Shown: piece by piece, positions 53,690 through 64,000 of the stretch | Numbering within the stretch: position 1 is the first letter of the stretch | How the letters are laid out: every line of letters starts with the position of its first letter | From: Sambucus nigra | Taxonomy: Eukaryota > Streptophyta > Magnoliopsida > Dipsacales > Adoxaceae | Length of the DNA stretch: 64,000 nucleotides | Assembly (NCBI GenBank): GCA_949130495.1 | Contig: OX422210.1 | Location: forward strand, 498,705,760 to 498,769,759 | Reading direction: 5' to 3' | Translations under genes and position numbers: made by a program | The notes under the pieces: model-generated | The model's input: the letters and a program-made list of their open reading frames with translations, nothing else | Told to the model about the DNA's origin: nothing | The model's database searches: none

Positions 53690-54855
53690 GTGCATGAAGA
53701 AATTTAGAAGTAAATTTCTTTAGGTTGGCTGTATTCTAGGCTCTCGGTATCTCCCTGTCCCCCATCATTTCTAAGTGATAGGCTCCTTATAGGTTGTCCC
53801 TTCCCAGTTAGGTCTTATCTTGCTATCTGATGGTTTCACCGCGCTGCCAAAAACTTTCCTTAAGACGTAGTCTCCGACCTGGAATTTCCTTGGGTTGACT
53901 TTCTAATTGTATTGTTTGGATAGCTATTGCTAGTAAGATGCCAGCTTAACTAGAGCCAATTCTCATCGTTCATCTGCTAAGTCAAGATCGATGAGTAATG
54001 CTTCATCGTTATGGCCTTGGTCGACCAACGTCGACTTCATGGTAGGAAGACCAACTTCTAAGGGAATGATTGCTTCAATTTCGTATGTGAGTGAAAAAGG
54101 TGTTACCCCAGTTGCTCACTTAGGGGTGGTGTGATAAGCCCAAAGGATGTGGGGCAGTTCGTTTTCCTATTCTCCTTTGGCTCGTTCAATATGCTTCCTC
54201 AATCCATCGATCACTTTCTTGTTAGAGACCTCGACTTGATTGTTGCTTTGAGGGTATGCTACAGAGCTGAAGTAGTGCTTGATTCCATGATCATTGCAAA
54301 AGGTTTAGAAGGGGCCACTCTAGAACTGGGTCCTATTATCGGTGATGATTGTCCTAGGGATGCGAAGCGTGTGATAATATTCCTCCATATGAACCTTATC
54401 ATGTCAGCATCCCTGATGTTCGCCAGTGGTTCTACCTCTATCTATTTCGTGAAGTAGTCTATGGCCACCAATAGATACTTCTTATTTCTAGCTGCAGTAG
54501 GCAGAGGGCCTACGATGTTTAGGCCCCACTGGGCGATGGGCCAATGGCTAGTTAAGGACTTTAGGTCGTTGGCGGGTTGGTCAACTAAGGGCGAGTGCTT
54601 TTGGTATTTTTTACATCTTCAGACATAGGTTCCAGCATCCTTCTGCATGTATGGCCACCAATATCCTTCCTTCATTGCTTGAAATGCTATTGATCTTCCT
54701 CCTACATGACTTCCACAAATACCTTCATGGAGCTCGTGTAGGACTTGCTCAACGTCCTGCGGACGAACGCACTGGAGGTAGGGGCTATTGAAATATATTT
54801 TATACAGTTTTCCCTCGAGGGATAAGGGGAAGCGAGCAGCCTTGACTCTTATCTG
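53690..54855 (-). pseudogene. Tat2 integrase
   Basis: Reading leftward: LYKIYFNSPYLQCVRPQDVE, then the zinc module HELHEGICGSHVGGRSIAFQ with the CxxC damaged (a stop replaces the first Cys in V*RCKKYQ). The core has WGLNIVGPLP, where the first catalytic Asp is Asn; ITDNRTQF, which supplies the second Asp in a shifted frame; and NNQVEVSNKKVIDGL with the Glu. The C-terminal KFQVGDYVLRKVFGSAVKPS ends near 53830, with a degraded tail. It is inactive through stops, frameshift and D-to-N. Confidence 0.87.
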
Positions 54856-54891
54856 ATGCGTTGTCTTCCTATCACTAGTTAACTTATCATT

Positions 54892-55400
54892 TCATAAATA
54901 ATCTATGATGGGATCCATCCAACTCGGAGCTTTTTCAATGTGGAGGATCTGTGAGGGGTTCTGCAACTCAGCGTCCTTACGAATATTGGGTTGTGCAAGG
55001 AAATCAATTTGGATTATTCTTCTCATATTTGAGTCTATTGCTGAGCTTAGGGCTGCTAGGGCATCTGCATGGTTGTTCTGTCCCCTAGGGATTACTGAAC
55101 ATCGACTTGATCGAAGTTGTCCATTAATCCCTTTTATAATGGTGAGATAAGCTGGCATCCTTTCGTCTTTTATGTTGAAGTCGCCACTTATCTGGTTGGA
55201 AACCAGCTGTGAATCGTCGAAGACTTGAAGACACCTTGCCCCTAGAAGATTTGCTTTGCGTAGTCTAACGATCAGTGCCTCGTACTCTGCTTCGTTGTTG
55301 GAGGCTTCAAATCCAAGTCTAATTCCTTGCTCGAGCACTGTGTTCTCAGGAGTCACTAGCACAATACCCACTCCCGCCCCCTTGAGTTAGAGGATCCATC
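54892..55400 (-). pseudogene. Tat2 second (archaeal-like) RNase H
   Basis: Open for 159 codons from 55371: MGIVLVTPENTVLEQGIRLG, NNEAEYEALIVRLRKANLLG (Glu), LQVFDDSQLVSNQISGDFNI (Asp) and RGQNNHADALAALSSAIDSN (His/Asp). The first Asp motif should lie just upstream at about 55385-55400, where the frame changes. This domain pairs with the one at 55527-55874 and is the Tat hallmark. Confidence 0.88.
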
Positions 55401-55526
55401 AATGTATAATGTCCAAATGCCTAAATCTTCCTTTGGATAACTGGTTTTGGGCTTATCGCAAGGTTGCTCCCCTGTGAATTCGATAATGAAGTCCGCCAAT
55501 ACTTGCGCTTTGATGGCTGTTCTTGG

Positions 55527-55874
55527 TTAAAAGTGAATATCAAACCTTCTAAGCTTGATTGACCACTTGGATAGTCGTCCAGAGAGATATGCTTTCCTTA
55601 TAAAAGCCTTAAGGGGGTGTGAATTAATTATGACGATGGAATGGACTTCAAAATAATGCTTTAGTTTCCTTGAGGCTATCACAAATGCATAAGCGAGCTT
55701 TTCCAACAACAGGTATCGCTGTTCAGCTTCCATGAGAGTTTTCCTCGCGTAATAGACTGGATGCTGGATTCCCTCTCTTTCACACACCAAGGCAGAGCTT
55801 ATCGCATGGTCTGACACTGCTATGTAGAGGTATAGCGGATCATCCTGCCCAAGAATTACGAGCAGCCTACTCAA
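55527..55874 (-). pseudogene. Tat2 RNase H
   Basis: It reads LYLYIAVSDHAISSALVCER, then QHPVYYARKTLMEAEQRYLL, LEKLAYAFVIASRKLKHYFE and SKWSIKLRRFDIHF. This is the standard RNase H of Gypsy pol with YLYIAVSD in the first acidic position. 115 codons are open; the flanks are broken by stops. Confidence 0.87.
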
Positions 55875-56850
55875 GTAGACATTGAGCTCCTCTAGGGCCG
55901 TCGAGCAATATTCGTCCCATTTTACTCATTTATTCCTTTTCAACAATTGAAAGAATGGTTGCACCGTTCTGAAGACTTAGAAATGAACTGGTTGAGTGCG
56001 ACGAGCATTCATGTTAGCTTTTGTATGTCTTTTACTATTTGGGGTGGCTGGACCTTGATAATGGCATCGATCTGGTATGGGTTTGCTTCTATCCCTCTCT
56101 TGCTGACAAAGTATCCAAGGAATTTTCCTGACTGGACATCGAAGGAACACTTGCGTTAAGTTTCATTCGATACTTCATGAGGGTTTCGAAGGTCTTAGCC
56201 AGGTCGAAGAGGCGATTATCCTTCAGTTTTATTTTGACGAGCATGTCATCGATATAAACTTCCATGGTATCCCCAATCTAGTCTTTGAACATCTTTGTGA
56301 CCAGTCACTGATAGGATGCTCCTGTGTTTTTAAGACTGAAAGGCATTACTTTATAAAATTTTTAAATCGACAATGGTTATAAAGGAGGCTTTATCGTGAT
56401 CTGGAACGTGAAGTTGGATTTGATGGTATCCCGAGTATGCATCTAATAAGATCACTCTCGTGTGCATCCATGGCATCAACTAGTTGATCGATTTTCGGAA
56501 GGGGGAAACTGTCTTTGGGATAGGCCCTGTTGAGGTCGGTGAAGTCAATACAAACCCTTCACTTTTCGTTGCTCGTAGGAATCACTATTGGGTTGGATAA
56601 CCATTTAGGGAACTGAACTTCTCGTATGGACCCTGTGTGGAGTAGCTTCTCGACCTCTTTCTCTACTGCCTTAGCCTTCTCTAGGGATATTCGGCGAGCC
56701 TTTTGCGCCACTGGCCTAAAAACCGGGTCCACATGTAGTTGATGGCAAGCGATGCTGGGATCAATCCCAGGTACCTCGTAGGGCTCCCATGCGAAAACAT
56801 CCATGTTTCTCTGGAGAAAGGTAATTAGTTCTTTTTTTTTACTCCGTCAG
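55875..56850 (-). pseudogene. Tat2 reverse transcriptase
   Basis: The lead-in MDVFAWEPYEVPGIDPSIAC with HQLHVDPVFRPVAQKARRIS is open at 56804-56559 and continues PIVIPTSNEKxRVCIDFTDL across a stop. Fragments covering the palm follow, with catalytic YIDD in MEVYIDDMLVKIKLK (about 56247-56258), then the thumb to about 55875. Multiple stops and frameshifts. Confidence 0.83.
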
Positions 56851-57778
56851 TCAAGGAGGTGCCTATTAAAAACTTCTTTTCGATTGAGCTAGTCCCATCT
56901 ACGACCTCCTCCAGGTCTTCAATGACCCTTTCAGAGGGGAGGAGCCTGGTTTCCTCCACTCCTGATCGACCATACCTTACCTGCTATTTAGAGGGAACCA
57001 ACGCATTGCGTTTTATTTTTTCTACTTTTTTCTCCTATTTGGGGCGTATGGTCGCGATGAAACATTTCCTCACCGTATCTTGGTCCCCATGGATTTCAAC
57101 TACTCCTCAATCAGTTACATACTTCAACTTTTGGTAATAGGTCGATGAAACGGACTTCATTGCATGGAGACACCCCCGTCTGAGGATAGCTTGGTATGGT
57201 GATTCGATATAGACAACAAGAAACTCAATCAATTTGGAGATGTTTCCTCCCCTAACTGGTAGGACAACCTTTCCCAGAGGGATTGTGACGTTCCCAGATA
57301 AGACGGTGTCTATTTGCTATGCTTAGCTTCAGCTTTAAGAATAAGTCGAGGTACATTACTTCGGATGAGCTACCTTAGTCGACGAGCAGCCTGTCAATGT
57401 CCCAATTGGCTATCGTGAGTGTAATAACCAGTGCGTCATGATGAGGGGTTCTCACTCCTACTAAATCTTCGTCTATAAAAACTATATGTTTGTTATAATT
57501 AACGTCCTCTGGCCGTCACCGCTTCCCTTCCTGAGACTTGGCTGGGTCAATCTGGAAGAGCTGCATAACTACGGTAAGCTTCTCAACTTCCATTCGAGCT
57601 GCGTTCCCTTGAATTTATTTGAGGTCTGATGCCCCATGTATTACTGAAAATTCATGACTAACATCCTCCTCGGGGACATTATTCGATCGCTGCTCTCTAT
57701 TACTCGTTACTTTATCTGTCTTCTTTTCTATGAACTCATTGAGGTGTTCGGTCTGGGCTAACTCCTCGAGTTGAGACT
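56851..57778 (-). pseudogene. Tat2 protease and flanking linker
   Basis: Badly decayed. Around 57360-57400 the minus strand reads RLLVD, stop, GSSSEVMYLDLFLKL, matching the D-N-G-S-S active site with the middle codon turned into TAA. Around 57180-57240 FLVVYIESPYQAILRRG corresponds to the FLVVD.PSAYNAILGRP block. The rest is linker with short readable pieces. Confidence 0.65.
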
Positions 57779-58500
57779 TTAGTGATGTTCAATTTTATGT
57801 CCACATTTCTTGTGAAATGCGCATCTCAAAGCGTTATTTCTCTTAGAGGGGTCTCCTCCCATCTTCCTTGACCATTTGATGAATGGCTCGTTGTTGATCT
57901 TCGCTAGGATCTTATAGATCGGCTCTTTGAAGACTGTGTTTATAGCTTGAAATGCCTTTGAGGCTTTGTTTATGTTCCCATTCTTAGAGCCGTTCTTGCC
58001 CCCGTTCTTCTGCGGTTCGACCTTCTCTCCTCCCTTACATGTCTTTGCGCCACCATTTTCCCTTGCATTAAGATGGGCCTCATCCTTAATTTTGGCGTCT
58101 TTCTCAATACAGGCCATTAAGTCATTGATGGTTCTTGCCTCCTTCTTAATTAGGGATTGTGCAAGAGTCAAGAGCTAGGCAATCCTGTTTTAAAGGATGC
58201 TACGACGAATTTCTCCGAGCAGTCTTTGACTTCGTTAAATATCTCCCAGTACCTCTTTACGTACTCTCTAAGGTTCTCCTGTGGCTTCTTCTTCATAGTA
58301 AGCAAAGCATCCATTCTCTTCGGATGGGAGATGCTAGTAATAAAGCGAGTTGTAAACAACTTGACCAGGGATTTAAAACTCTTAATGGGTCGGTGAGGTA
58401 ACTTCTTGAACCACTTTTGGGTCACGTCGTGCAAGCTCGAGGGGAAGATTCGGCACATGAGTGCATCATTATGATTCCACAGAGTCATTGCTTATCTACA
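57779..58500 (-). pseudogene. Tat2 gag, retrotransposon gag domain and CCHC-like end
   Basis: From 58488: MTLWNHNDALMCRIFPSSLH, QKWFKKLPHRPIKSFKSLVK, FTTRFITSISHPKRMDALLT and QENLREYVKRYWEIFNEVKD, a typical Tat capsid-like gag. After a small overlap/frame change at 58171 it continues KKEARTINDLMACIEKD and a Lys/Gly/Asn-rich linker. It closes with CAFHKKCGHKIEHH (about 57782-57823), the C-x-x-H....H relic of the zinc box. Confidence 0.88.
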
Positions 58501-59172
58501 TTGCCTAACATAGTCGACATGATCTGTTTTCCCATCATAAATCTTGAACCTGGGAATCGCGAACTTCTTTGGGGCTTCTTTTTCTTCTTCTATCGCCATT
58601 GAAAAATGGGACTTATTCTGAGTTTTGAGAGCTCGTCTTGCTAACTCCCTTATTGATCTGGCACCGTGGTGAACTGGGTTTTAGTCCATCTCTCTCCAGA
58701 CCAGACTTCGAATATCATCATTCTGCTCATCAGTACTTCTGTACTGGCGAGGTGGTCGTGAGTGCTCAGAGTGGTGGTCGCCTAACCTAGGTCTTTCCAT
58801 TCTTTTCGAACCACGTCTTGGGCTTCTTCATCGGATACAAGATTTTCTCGCCTGAGGGCTAGGAGTCCCACTTTGGCGTCACCTAATATTTTGACAGAGC
58901 TCACTCTTCAATCTCTCCAGTCGCCTCTTGAGGTGGTAATTCTCATTTTCCCATTGGCAAGTGCCTTCCTCATTCTCATGGAGCCTGGAATCGTAGGCAT
59001 CGATCAACTTAGAGATTTGCATGGACCTGGGTGGTCCTTGACTTTCCTCAAATACCTGCCTCTCTTGGCGAAATCTCGGGTTTGAATGGCATATTTTAGA
59101 CCTTACCCTTGGGGAGTTCAACTGTTGTTGAATATCTCCCGCTTGAGGAATGTTACTGCTGTGATGTGACAT
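58501..59172 (-). pseudogene. Tat2 gag N-terminal region
   Basis: From ATG at 59172: MSHHSSNIPQAGDIQQQLNS and a charged helical segment (NENYHLKRRLERLKSELCQN), open to 58879. Broken coding then leads into the gag domain at 58488. It lies 48 bases after the PBS, so this is the likely start of the polyprotein. Confidence 0.65.
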
Positions 59173-59220
59173 TGCTGGTTCTTATTGATGAGGGTTTTCG
59201 CAGTAAAAAACAATCGATTC

Positions 59221-59235
59221 CCATAGACGGCGCCA
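59221..59235 (-). other. Tat2 primer binding site
   Basis: On the minus strand TGGCGCCGTCTATGG begins two bases after the LTR end. The TTGGCGCCGTC start is the usual PBS of many Tat/Athila elements and differs from the site used by Tat1. Confidence 0.75.
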
Positions 59236-59237
59236 AT

Positions 59238-59642
59238 TGTGGTCACAAAAATCACAACACAAAACAATCTAAGAAAGGAAAATAATTACCCAAATAAAAT
59301 AAATAGCAGCAATCGCACAACACAAGAATATACGTGATTTGGAAAATTGCCTACATCCTTGGAGAGGTCTACTATTCTTCTTTAGTATCTCTCGAACTAT
59401 ATTTTTACATGCCCTATTCCCCGGGCCAGGGGTACAATATATATGTAGTTAAAAGAATCCATTGGTTACTAACACGTTGGCCTCATATCCCTTGAATATC
59501 TCTCTGAGATTTTGGGGATAGATTTGGCCATATCTTTTATTCTCACTGTTATTCAAATCTCATAATTTGGGTCGGGCACCTCATTTTTTGGCTGGGCTTA
59601 ACCGGCTACTTTTATGGGCTTGTTCGACAGTAGGTACCCACA
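59238..59642 (-). repeat. Tat2 5' LTR
   Basis: 405 bp, starting TGTGGGTACCTACTGTCGAA at 59642 and ending GTGACCACA at 59238 on the minus strand. Only 96 bases of its partner survive at 49164-49259. Confidence 0.88.
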
Positions 59643-59904
59643 GGTATAATAGAATATAATATCATATTTAAATGGGTCGTAAACGGGTTAGGTGGGTCGT
59701 GTTATAAACGGGTCAACCCGTTTATTAAATGGGTTATACGTGTCAAATTCGAGTTAAGCGGGTTGAACCCGAACACGACACGATTATTAATTGTGTTAAA
59801 TGGGTAAATACAATTATGACAGGAAGCCATTTAGGCCCAACCCTAACCCGTTTATAGCGTGTTGGGTTCGTGTCGGGTCGAAAATTGCCACTCCTACCTA
59901 ATTA

Positions 59905-60536
59905 TCTCATATTACTTGTTGAGCTTTGTCCCTGTGTGGAAATTTATAATAAGTCCTAAACACGAAAAAAATGATATTTGAGATATGATATTATATGATG
60001 TGGATTTAAATTTAGACTTATTAAATTCTAAAGATTATGCATACTTAGTAGGTTTATACCTTGTGAAGTTAAACTAGTACTTTTGACACGCTTGTCTTTA
60101 TTAAATGATATTCGACACACGATCCTTATTTGTACTATGTGAATTAATGTAATAATATTAAAAATAATTTGGGACACTTGAACTATATTGATGGACCCCC
60201 ATACGATTTAATGTACTCATGTAAAATAATTACATGTCCCATTTATGCTAGAAGACCATATGAGCCCTTTTTGAGACCTTATTAATGTTAATATTTATTT
60301 TGTCATGTAGACGATAAAAGGAATGCGGGAAACTACTTGTTATTGGCATAATAGTGTTAGATTAGTCAAGAATATTCACTCGTAGACATTTAAATCCTTA
60401 TTTTTATTCTCTCTAAATAAACCCTAATTAATGTGTCTTAATAATTACCCTATCTAAACTTCAGTGTATCCAGGGGGTCTTGTTTGGATTTCACTTTGGT
60501 GAGACATCCCACGCATAGAGTTTAAAGAAGGGTGGT
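59905..60536. other. Unassigned AT-rich sequence right of hAT
   Basis: No ORF or domain seen. The last 60 bases (about 60474-60530) resemble a piece of the large-LTR element interior at 26187-26240. A purine run AAAGAAGGGTGGT (60524-60536) directly precedes the LTR-like unit. Confidence 0.4.
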
Positions 60537-61883
60537 TGTGATAGCTCAAAACCTTAATCAACTAATATACTTTTACCTAAATGTTTTACTTTACAAAAGG
60601 TTATATGTAATGATATTTCCCTTAGCTTGTTATGAAACCGGCTAAATCGTATAAATTATTCTAAATGATATGACCCGAGAATGGGGTAATAGGGGTTTAA
60701 ATTAATTGTTCGGAGTGAATAAAGATGTGTTAAAATGTCATTGTTAAATGAACATGTGAAATGAAAATGAATGGGTGGGGGTCGAGAAGGGACCCCTCGA
60801 TGTTGTGATATGTTAATTCCCGCCATGCGAAAAACATGTGGCGTCAAGTTTTAAAACATGATGTTTATTATTTACACGTGGTGTGTTATTCTGATGTTGC
60901 GTACAGGCGACCGAGGTTTATGTGATTGTTTAAATTTAGCGTACCACATGTTTTTTTAGATGACCGAGATGAAGGGCGCATGTTGCTTATGTTGTTCTTA
61001 ATTAATGAGAACGAGTAATTAACTAAATGAATTAAGATAATTCTATTATATTGTGATGGTTTAATTTGGCGTATCGCATGTTTATGAGATGGATGAGAGG
61101 AAGAGGTGCATGTCGATTTCGTGTTGTTTAATTGATAAGAACAATTGATTAATGAAATGAATTGATATATTCTAATACATTATGACGATTTAAATTGACA
61201 TACCGTATGCTTATGAGATAGTCGAGCGAAAGTGGCGCATGTCGGTTACATGTTAATTAATTACTGAGGATAATTAATTAATGATATGAATTGAAATAAT
61301 TCTATTTCATTGTGAGACTAAATTTCATGGCATGGGACCTTAATTTGGATTATATATATACAAACTATAAATTTATCATATACTCGTATAACTACTTTGA
61401 GTTACGTAGTTAAGTTACTTGCTAGGGTTTTGACCCATATCCTTACGTGGACCTCATGTGTTAGGGCCAGGCCTCCCACTTAGCCTTTCCATTCCAGTTA
61501 ACATGTATTATTCATCCTTTTTACCCAAGATATCAATTCCAGAGACATTGTGGGTCTCTACCATATTGAGTTATCATTTTACTTTTCAGTCTAGTTTATT
61601 TTGATACGTTTTAGTTTCTATCTCGAGACTTAGTTGGCTTGTATTATTCATGTACTCTTTTAGGATTGTATAGAAGTATTATTGCTGAGACATTATTGTA
61701 TATCTTTTATGGACTATGGACATTTTATTATGAGTTTTCGTTGAGGATTTTCTTATTGCTTCCATATTACTTTTTTTGTTTGATTTCTCCATGTTGAGAA
61801 TGGTAATATTTTATTTTAATATCCTATATGATTTTATATGTAGACGTGATCAACCTAAGTGTTTAATTACACGGGATATCACA
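60537..61883 (+). repeat. LTR-like unit with internal 130-bp tandem repeats
   Basis: It starts TGTGATAGCTC and ends GGGATATCACA, so the outer seven bases are perfect inverted repeats (TGTGATA/TATCACA) beginning TG and ending CA. A purine-rich run precedes it. No second copy and no matching 5-bp duplication was found in the window, so it may be a solo or 3' LTR. Inside, 60923-61312 holds three tandem units. Confidence 0.6.
60923..61312. repeat. Three tandem units of about 130 bp
   Basis: Units begin near 60923, 61054 and 61193 and share TTTAATTTGGCGTATCGCAT-like starts, then TTATGAGAT...GCGCATGTCG and AATTAATGAAATGAATT. They are diverged, about 120-139 bases long. Confidence 0.75.
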
Positions 61884-62691
61884 ATGCCATGTGGACCAAA
61901 TCAAGTTTTATAAGAGTTTTTCCAAGTCGTTTTCAAGGAGTTTTTCAGGTGGATTCAAAGCAAATTTTCAAGAATATTCCATTAAATTCAAGCCTAGTTT
62001 AAGCCATTTTTTAGGCAAGTAACTTTCTGCTCTTCTTCTTTTATATATGTTTGCGTTAAATTTCACCTAAACCCAAAGTGTAGGATTAAAATGATTTAGA
62101 TGCTCATAGGATTTCTAGGGTTCATAGTATATGTGTTTTAATTGGGTGAAATTAATTAACCTCACATGATTTACGTTCAAATCGAGTCCGAATTATTATT
62201 AGAAATTGAATCTGAAACCCTTTGTTATAAAAAATGACATGTTAGAGCTTTGAATTTATTATTGAGCTTGTGATAATTGAAATATAAATTGAGAAATTAA
62301 GATATAATTAAGGGTGTAATTGAGAAATTAACATACAACAATCACCCTCACAATTATATTCTAGTGCATTTGTGTATTCGACACATAAATGCGACAGGTT
62401 TAAATAATTATTTGTGTCAAATGAAAAAAAACTCCCGCCTGTGTCCGTATATTCCCCAAGCTTATATGGCCTACAACATGGCATGAGTAAATCAAACCAA
62501 GAAAATGTCTTCATAAAAACGTTACATATTTAGAGAACCGATAAAAAACGCATTAATAAATAGGAAAATACTATAAAGGGTGAACCAAAAGATAAGTCGT
62601 CAACAAAAAAATCCTTTATATCCACGAATTTGGTACTTCAAGACATCCAAAAGAAAAATAAATTCCAATAAGCCCTAAATTTGATTTGAAC
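61884..62691. other. Unassigned AT-rich sequence
   Basis: No convincing gene. A segment near 62010-62110 (AGGCAAGTAAC, then TTTTATATATG and a TAGG run) recalls the interior of the chromovirus-type LTRs at 18180-18240 but is too weak to assign. Confidence 0.35.
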
Positions 62692-62871
62692 CTCAATACC
62701 CGAGAGGTTTTGAATAAAGAAAAAGCAAAAGACAAAACAAATTAGGAGGCCAAATAGGTACCTGCAAAATTAAAATATGAACTTAATACCTAAGAGGTCT
62801 TGAACAAAAAAAATGCAAAAGCCGAAACAAATTTGGAGACCAAATAGTTACCTGCAAAATCAAAATATGAA
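62692..62871. repeat. 90-bp tandem duplication
   Basis: Two adjacent copies (62692-62781 and 62782-62871) share AAGAGGTCTTGAA-type starts and end CTGCAAAATTAAAATATGAA. About one base in nine differs. Confidence 0.85.
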
Positions 62872-62944
62872 CAAAAATAAGTAAAAAAATGAGTTCCTAA
62901 GTAATCAAAGCCTTAAATGCCTAAAACGTTAAACCCACATTGCA

Positions 62945-63320
62945 AATCTCATTGCCTACCCCCTGTATTGCCCAGATGGCTAGTCTCTGCTCCTCTCTTG
63001 CTCCCCCTAGCATGGAAGCGATAGTCCTGATAGTGTACCAGTACGGCATTGACAACATCAGTGTAAGTCATCAATGCAGGACTCTCGATCAAATGTTGCC
63101 TGATCCTTTAAGCCAAACCATCCATAATTCGAGCCTTCTTTATCTCCTCGTTGCTCACCTCGTCTGGCACAAAATTAGCCAGGCGAGTGAAATCCTCCTT
63201 GTAGTCAAATACTGACCAGGCACCCTGACATACCTCCCCAAACCTCCTCCTTATCTCTGACTCAATTGCAGGTGGGAAGTACTTACGGTCAATCGCACCC
63301 AGAACTCTGAAATGTTCATC
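62945..63320 (-). pseudogene. Chromovirus gag fragment
   Basis: On the minus strand from about 63320: FRVLGAIDRKYFPPAIESEI, VCQGAWSVFDYKEDFTRLAN, FVPDEVSNEEIKKARIMDGL, one stop, then RIRQHLIESPALMTYTDVVN and LVHYQDYRFHARGSKRGAE. It aligns with the truncated gag of chromovirus C (48960-49163) and extends further upstream, so it shows the part that copy has lost. Flanks on both sides carry no other retrotransposon motif. It is a stand-alone fragment or part of an element that continues outside readable sequence. Confidence 0.85.
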
Positions 63321-64000
63321 GAGTCTCTCTCCTCAGTAGTGGTTTTACAACTTCTCTAGCTTTTTTTTCGAAACCACATATATTAACTGTCTTCTGTCAT
63401 TGAGAATTCACGTGAGGAATGATAGTTATATGATAATTAGATACAACATCAAGACAATCTGATCACCGAATTGTAAAACCTTATGTATTATAACAATATG
63501 AATATCATCCCGTCCAATATAACTTCATTAAAGTATAAAGATGGGATATATTATAAGAATCAAAGATTGACCACTTGATTTTTTAGCTAAAGTTATTACC
63601 CTGTATATAACTATTTCTCTTTATTTTTCATGAGTTCAAACAAGTAAACATATGGAAATGACAAATTAAGTTGTTCTAAATAAAATTACAACATCTATAA
63701 ACATTTGAATTATCAAATGGGTATTATTAATTAGACGACACCTGCAGTGGTATACAAATACATATACTTAAAGGTGTATAATATGTTATCAACTAACTTA
63801 AGGGAAAGTTTTCTAAAATACATTTTGTTATCATACTTTCAAACTCCATTGTAATTATAAAAATAAATCCAAATATGATAATTTAAATATGGTGCTAAAG
63901 CTAACTGTCTATGGAGAAATTACACAATCATGTTTAGTAAAATTTTGTTCTGAAATATATAATAAACAAAACTATTTCAACTACTGATTAAAAGTGTCTT
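63321..64000. other. AT-rich sequence, nothing recognised
   Basis: No ORF of useful length, RNA gene or repeat pattern was seen on either strand up to the right edge. Confidence 0.4.

Larger units (their letters stand above)
49164..59642 (-). mobile_element. Tat2: second Tat-lineage LTR retrotransposon, minus strand
   Basis: The 5' LTR (59238-59642), PBS, gag, protease, RT, RNase H, second RNase H and integrase read leftward. A 3' region then follows with a 196-bp tandem duplication and an antisense gene on the + strand, and only the first 96 bases of the 3' LTR (49164-49259). The dual RNase H assigns it to Tat. LTRs are about 400 bp, unlike the 2-kb LTRs of Tat1, so it is a different family. 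The left end is truncated and fused to chromovirus C. The right end abuts hAT sequence. Confidence 0.9.
38301..59896 (-). mobile_element. hAT-superfamily DNA transposon, host to nested insertions
   Basis: Termini are TGGGGGTGGCAAT on the left and, inverted, TAGGAGTGGCAAT on the right (11 of 13 alike). They are flanked by a perfect 8-bp duplication CCTAATTA at 38293-38300 and 59897-59904, diagnostic of hAT. Both ends carry many subterminal AAACGGG/AACCCGT words (38340-38600, 59670-59870), as expected for transposase binding. The transposase lies on the minus strand (39030-41430). Insertions inside: foldback MITE 41527-41935, chromovirus C 42268-49163 and Tat2 49164-59642. Only 254 bases of hAT remain right of the insertions. 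Without the large insertions the element would be about 4.2 kb. Confidence 0.93.

Noticed and set aside
54131..54457. 108-codon plus-strand frame
   Set aside because: Shadow of the Tat2 integrase, whose DDE motifs are on the minus strand.
62308..62514. 68-codon minus-strand frame with several Cys
   Set aside because: No recognised pattern, no neighbouring promoter or exon; likely chance.

Overview
The window reads as plant nuclear heterochromatin. It is a stack of nested transposable elements with no convincing host gene. LTR retrotransposons of plant type (Tat/Ogre-like and chromodomain-carrying Gypsy elements), a plant hAT transposon, plant mobile domain-like ORFs and GT-AG introns point to an angiosperm, probably a dicot. 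The species cannot be named from this sequence.

Left block (1-38223). An old chromovirus (Gypsy) pol on the + strand (1-1141) is split inside its reverse transcriptase codons. It resumes at 37831. The insertion is a very large Tat/Ogre-like element, called Tat1 here (1142-37830): about 2-kb LTRs, a primer site like the 3' end of tRNA-Arg, a decayed gag, and a pol with two RNase H domains. Between pol and its 3' LTR lie two antisense plant genes or gene fragments and a 47-bp tandem array of about 29 units. One antisense gene (31711-33811) still shows five exons with GT-AG borders. Two further elements sit inside Tat1. One is a 4-kb non-autonomous LTR element (11574-15541, TSD ATCTT). The other is a large-LTR element with no recognisable pol (17501-31347), whose left LTR was itself hit by a solo LTR of its own family in reverse orientation (20018-23380, TSD TGTAT).

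Middle block (38301-59896). A hAT transposon with a perfect 8-bp target duplication (CCTAATTA) carries a decayed minus-strand transposase. It hosts a foldback MITE, a 5'-truncated chromovirus on the minus strand (42268-49163) and a second Tat-lineage element on the minus strand (Tat2, 49164-59642). Tat2 also carries an antisense plant-like gene, on the + strand between its pol and 3' LTR, plus a duplicated 196-bp unit.

Right block (59905-64000). This is AT-rich sequence with an LTR-like unit (60537-61883) containing three tandem copies of about 130 bp, a 90-bp duplication and a fragment of chromovirus gag on the minus strand.

Nearly every coding region is broken by stops, so no element here looks autonomous. 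Inferred order of events: chromovirus A first; then Tat1 into it; then the 4-kb element and the large-LTR element into Tat1; then the solo LTR into the large-LTR element. The hAT block was built up separately. The most interesting theme is the repeated presence of antisense, promoter-bearing plant-like genes in the same slot of two different Tat elements.
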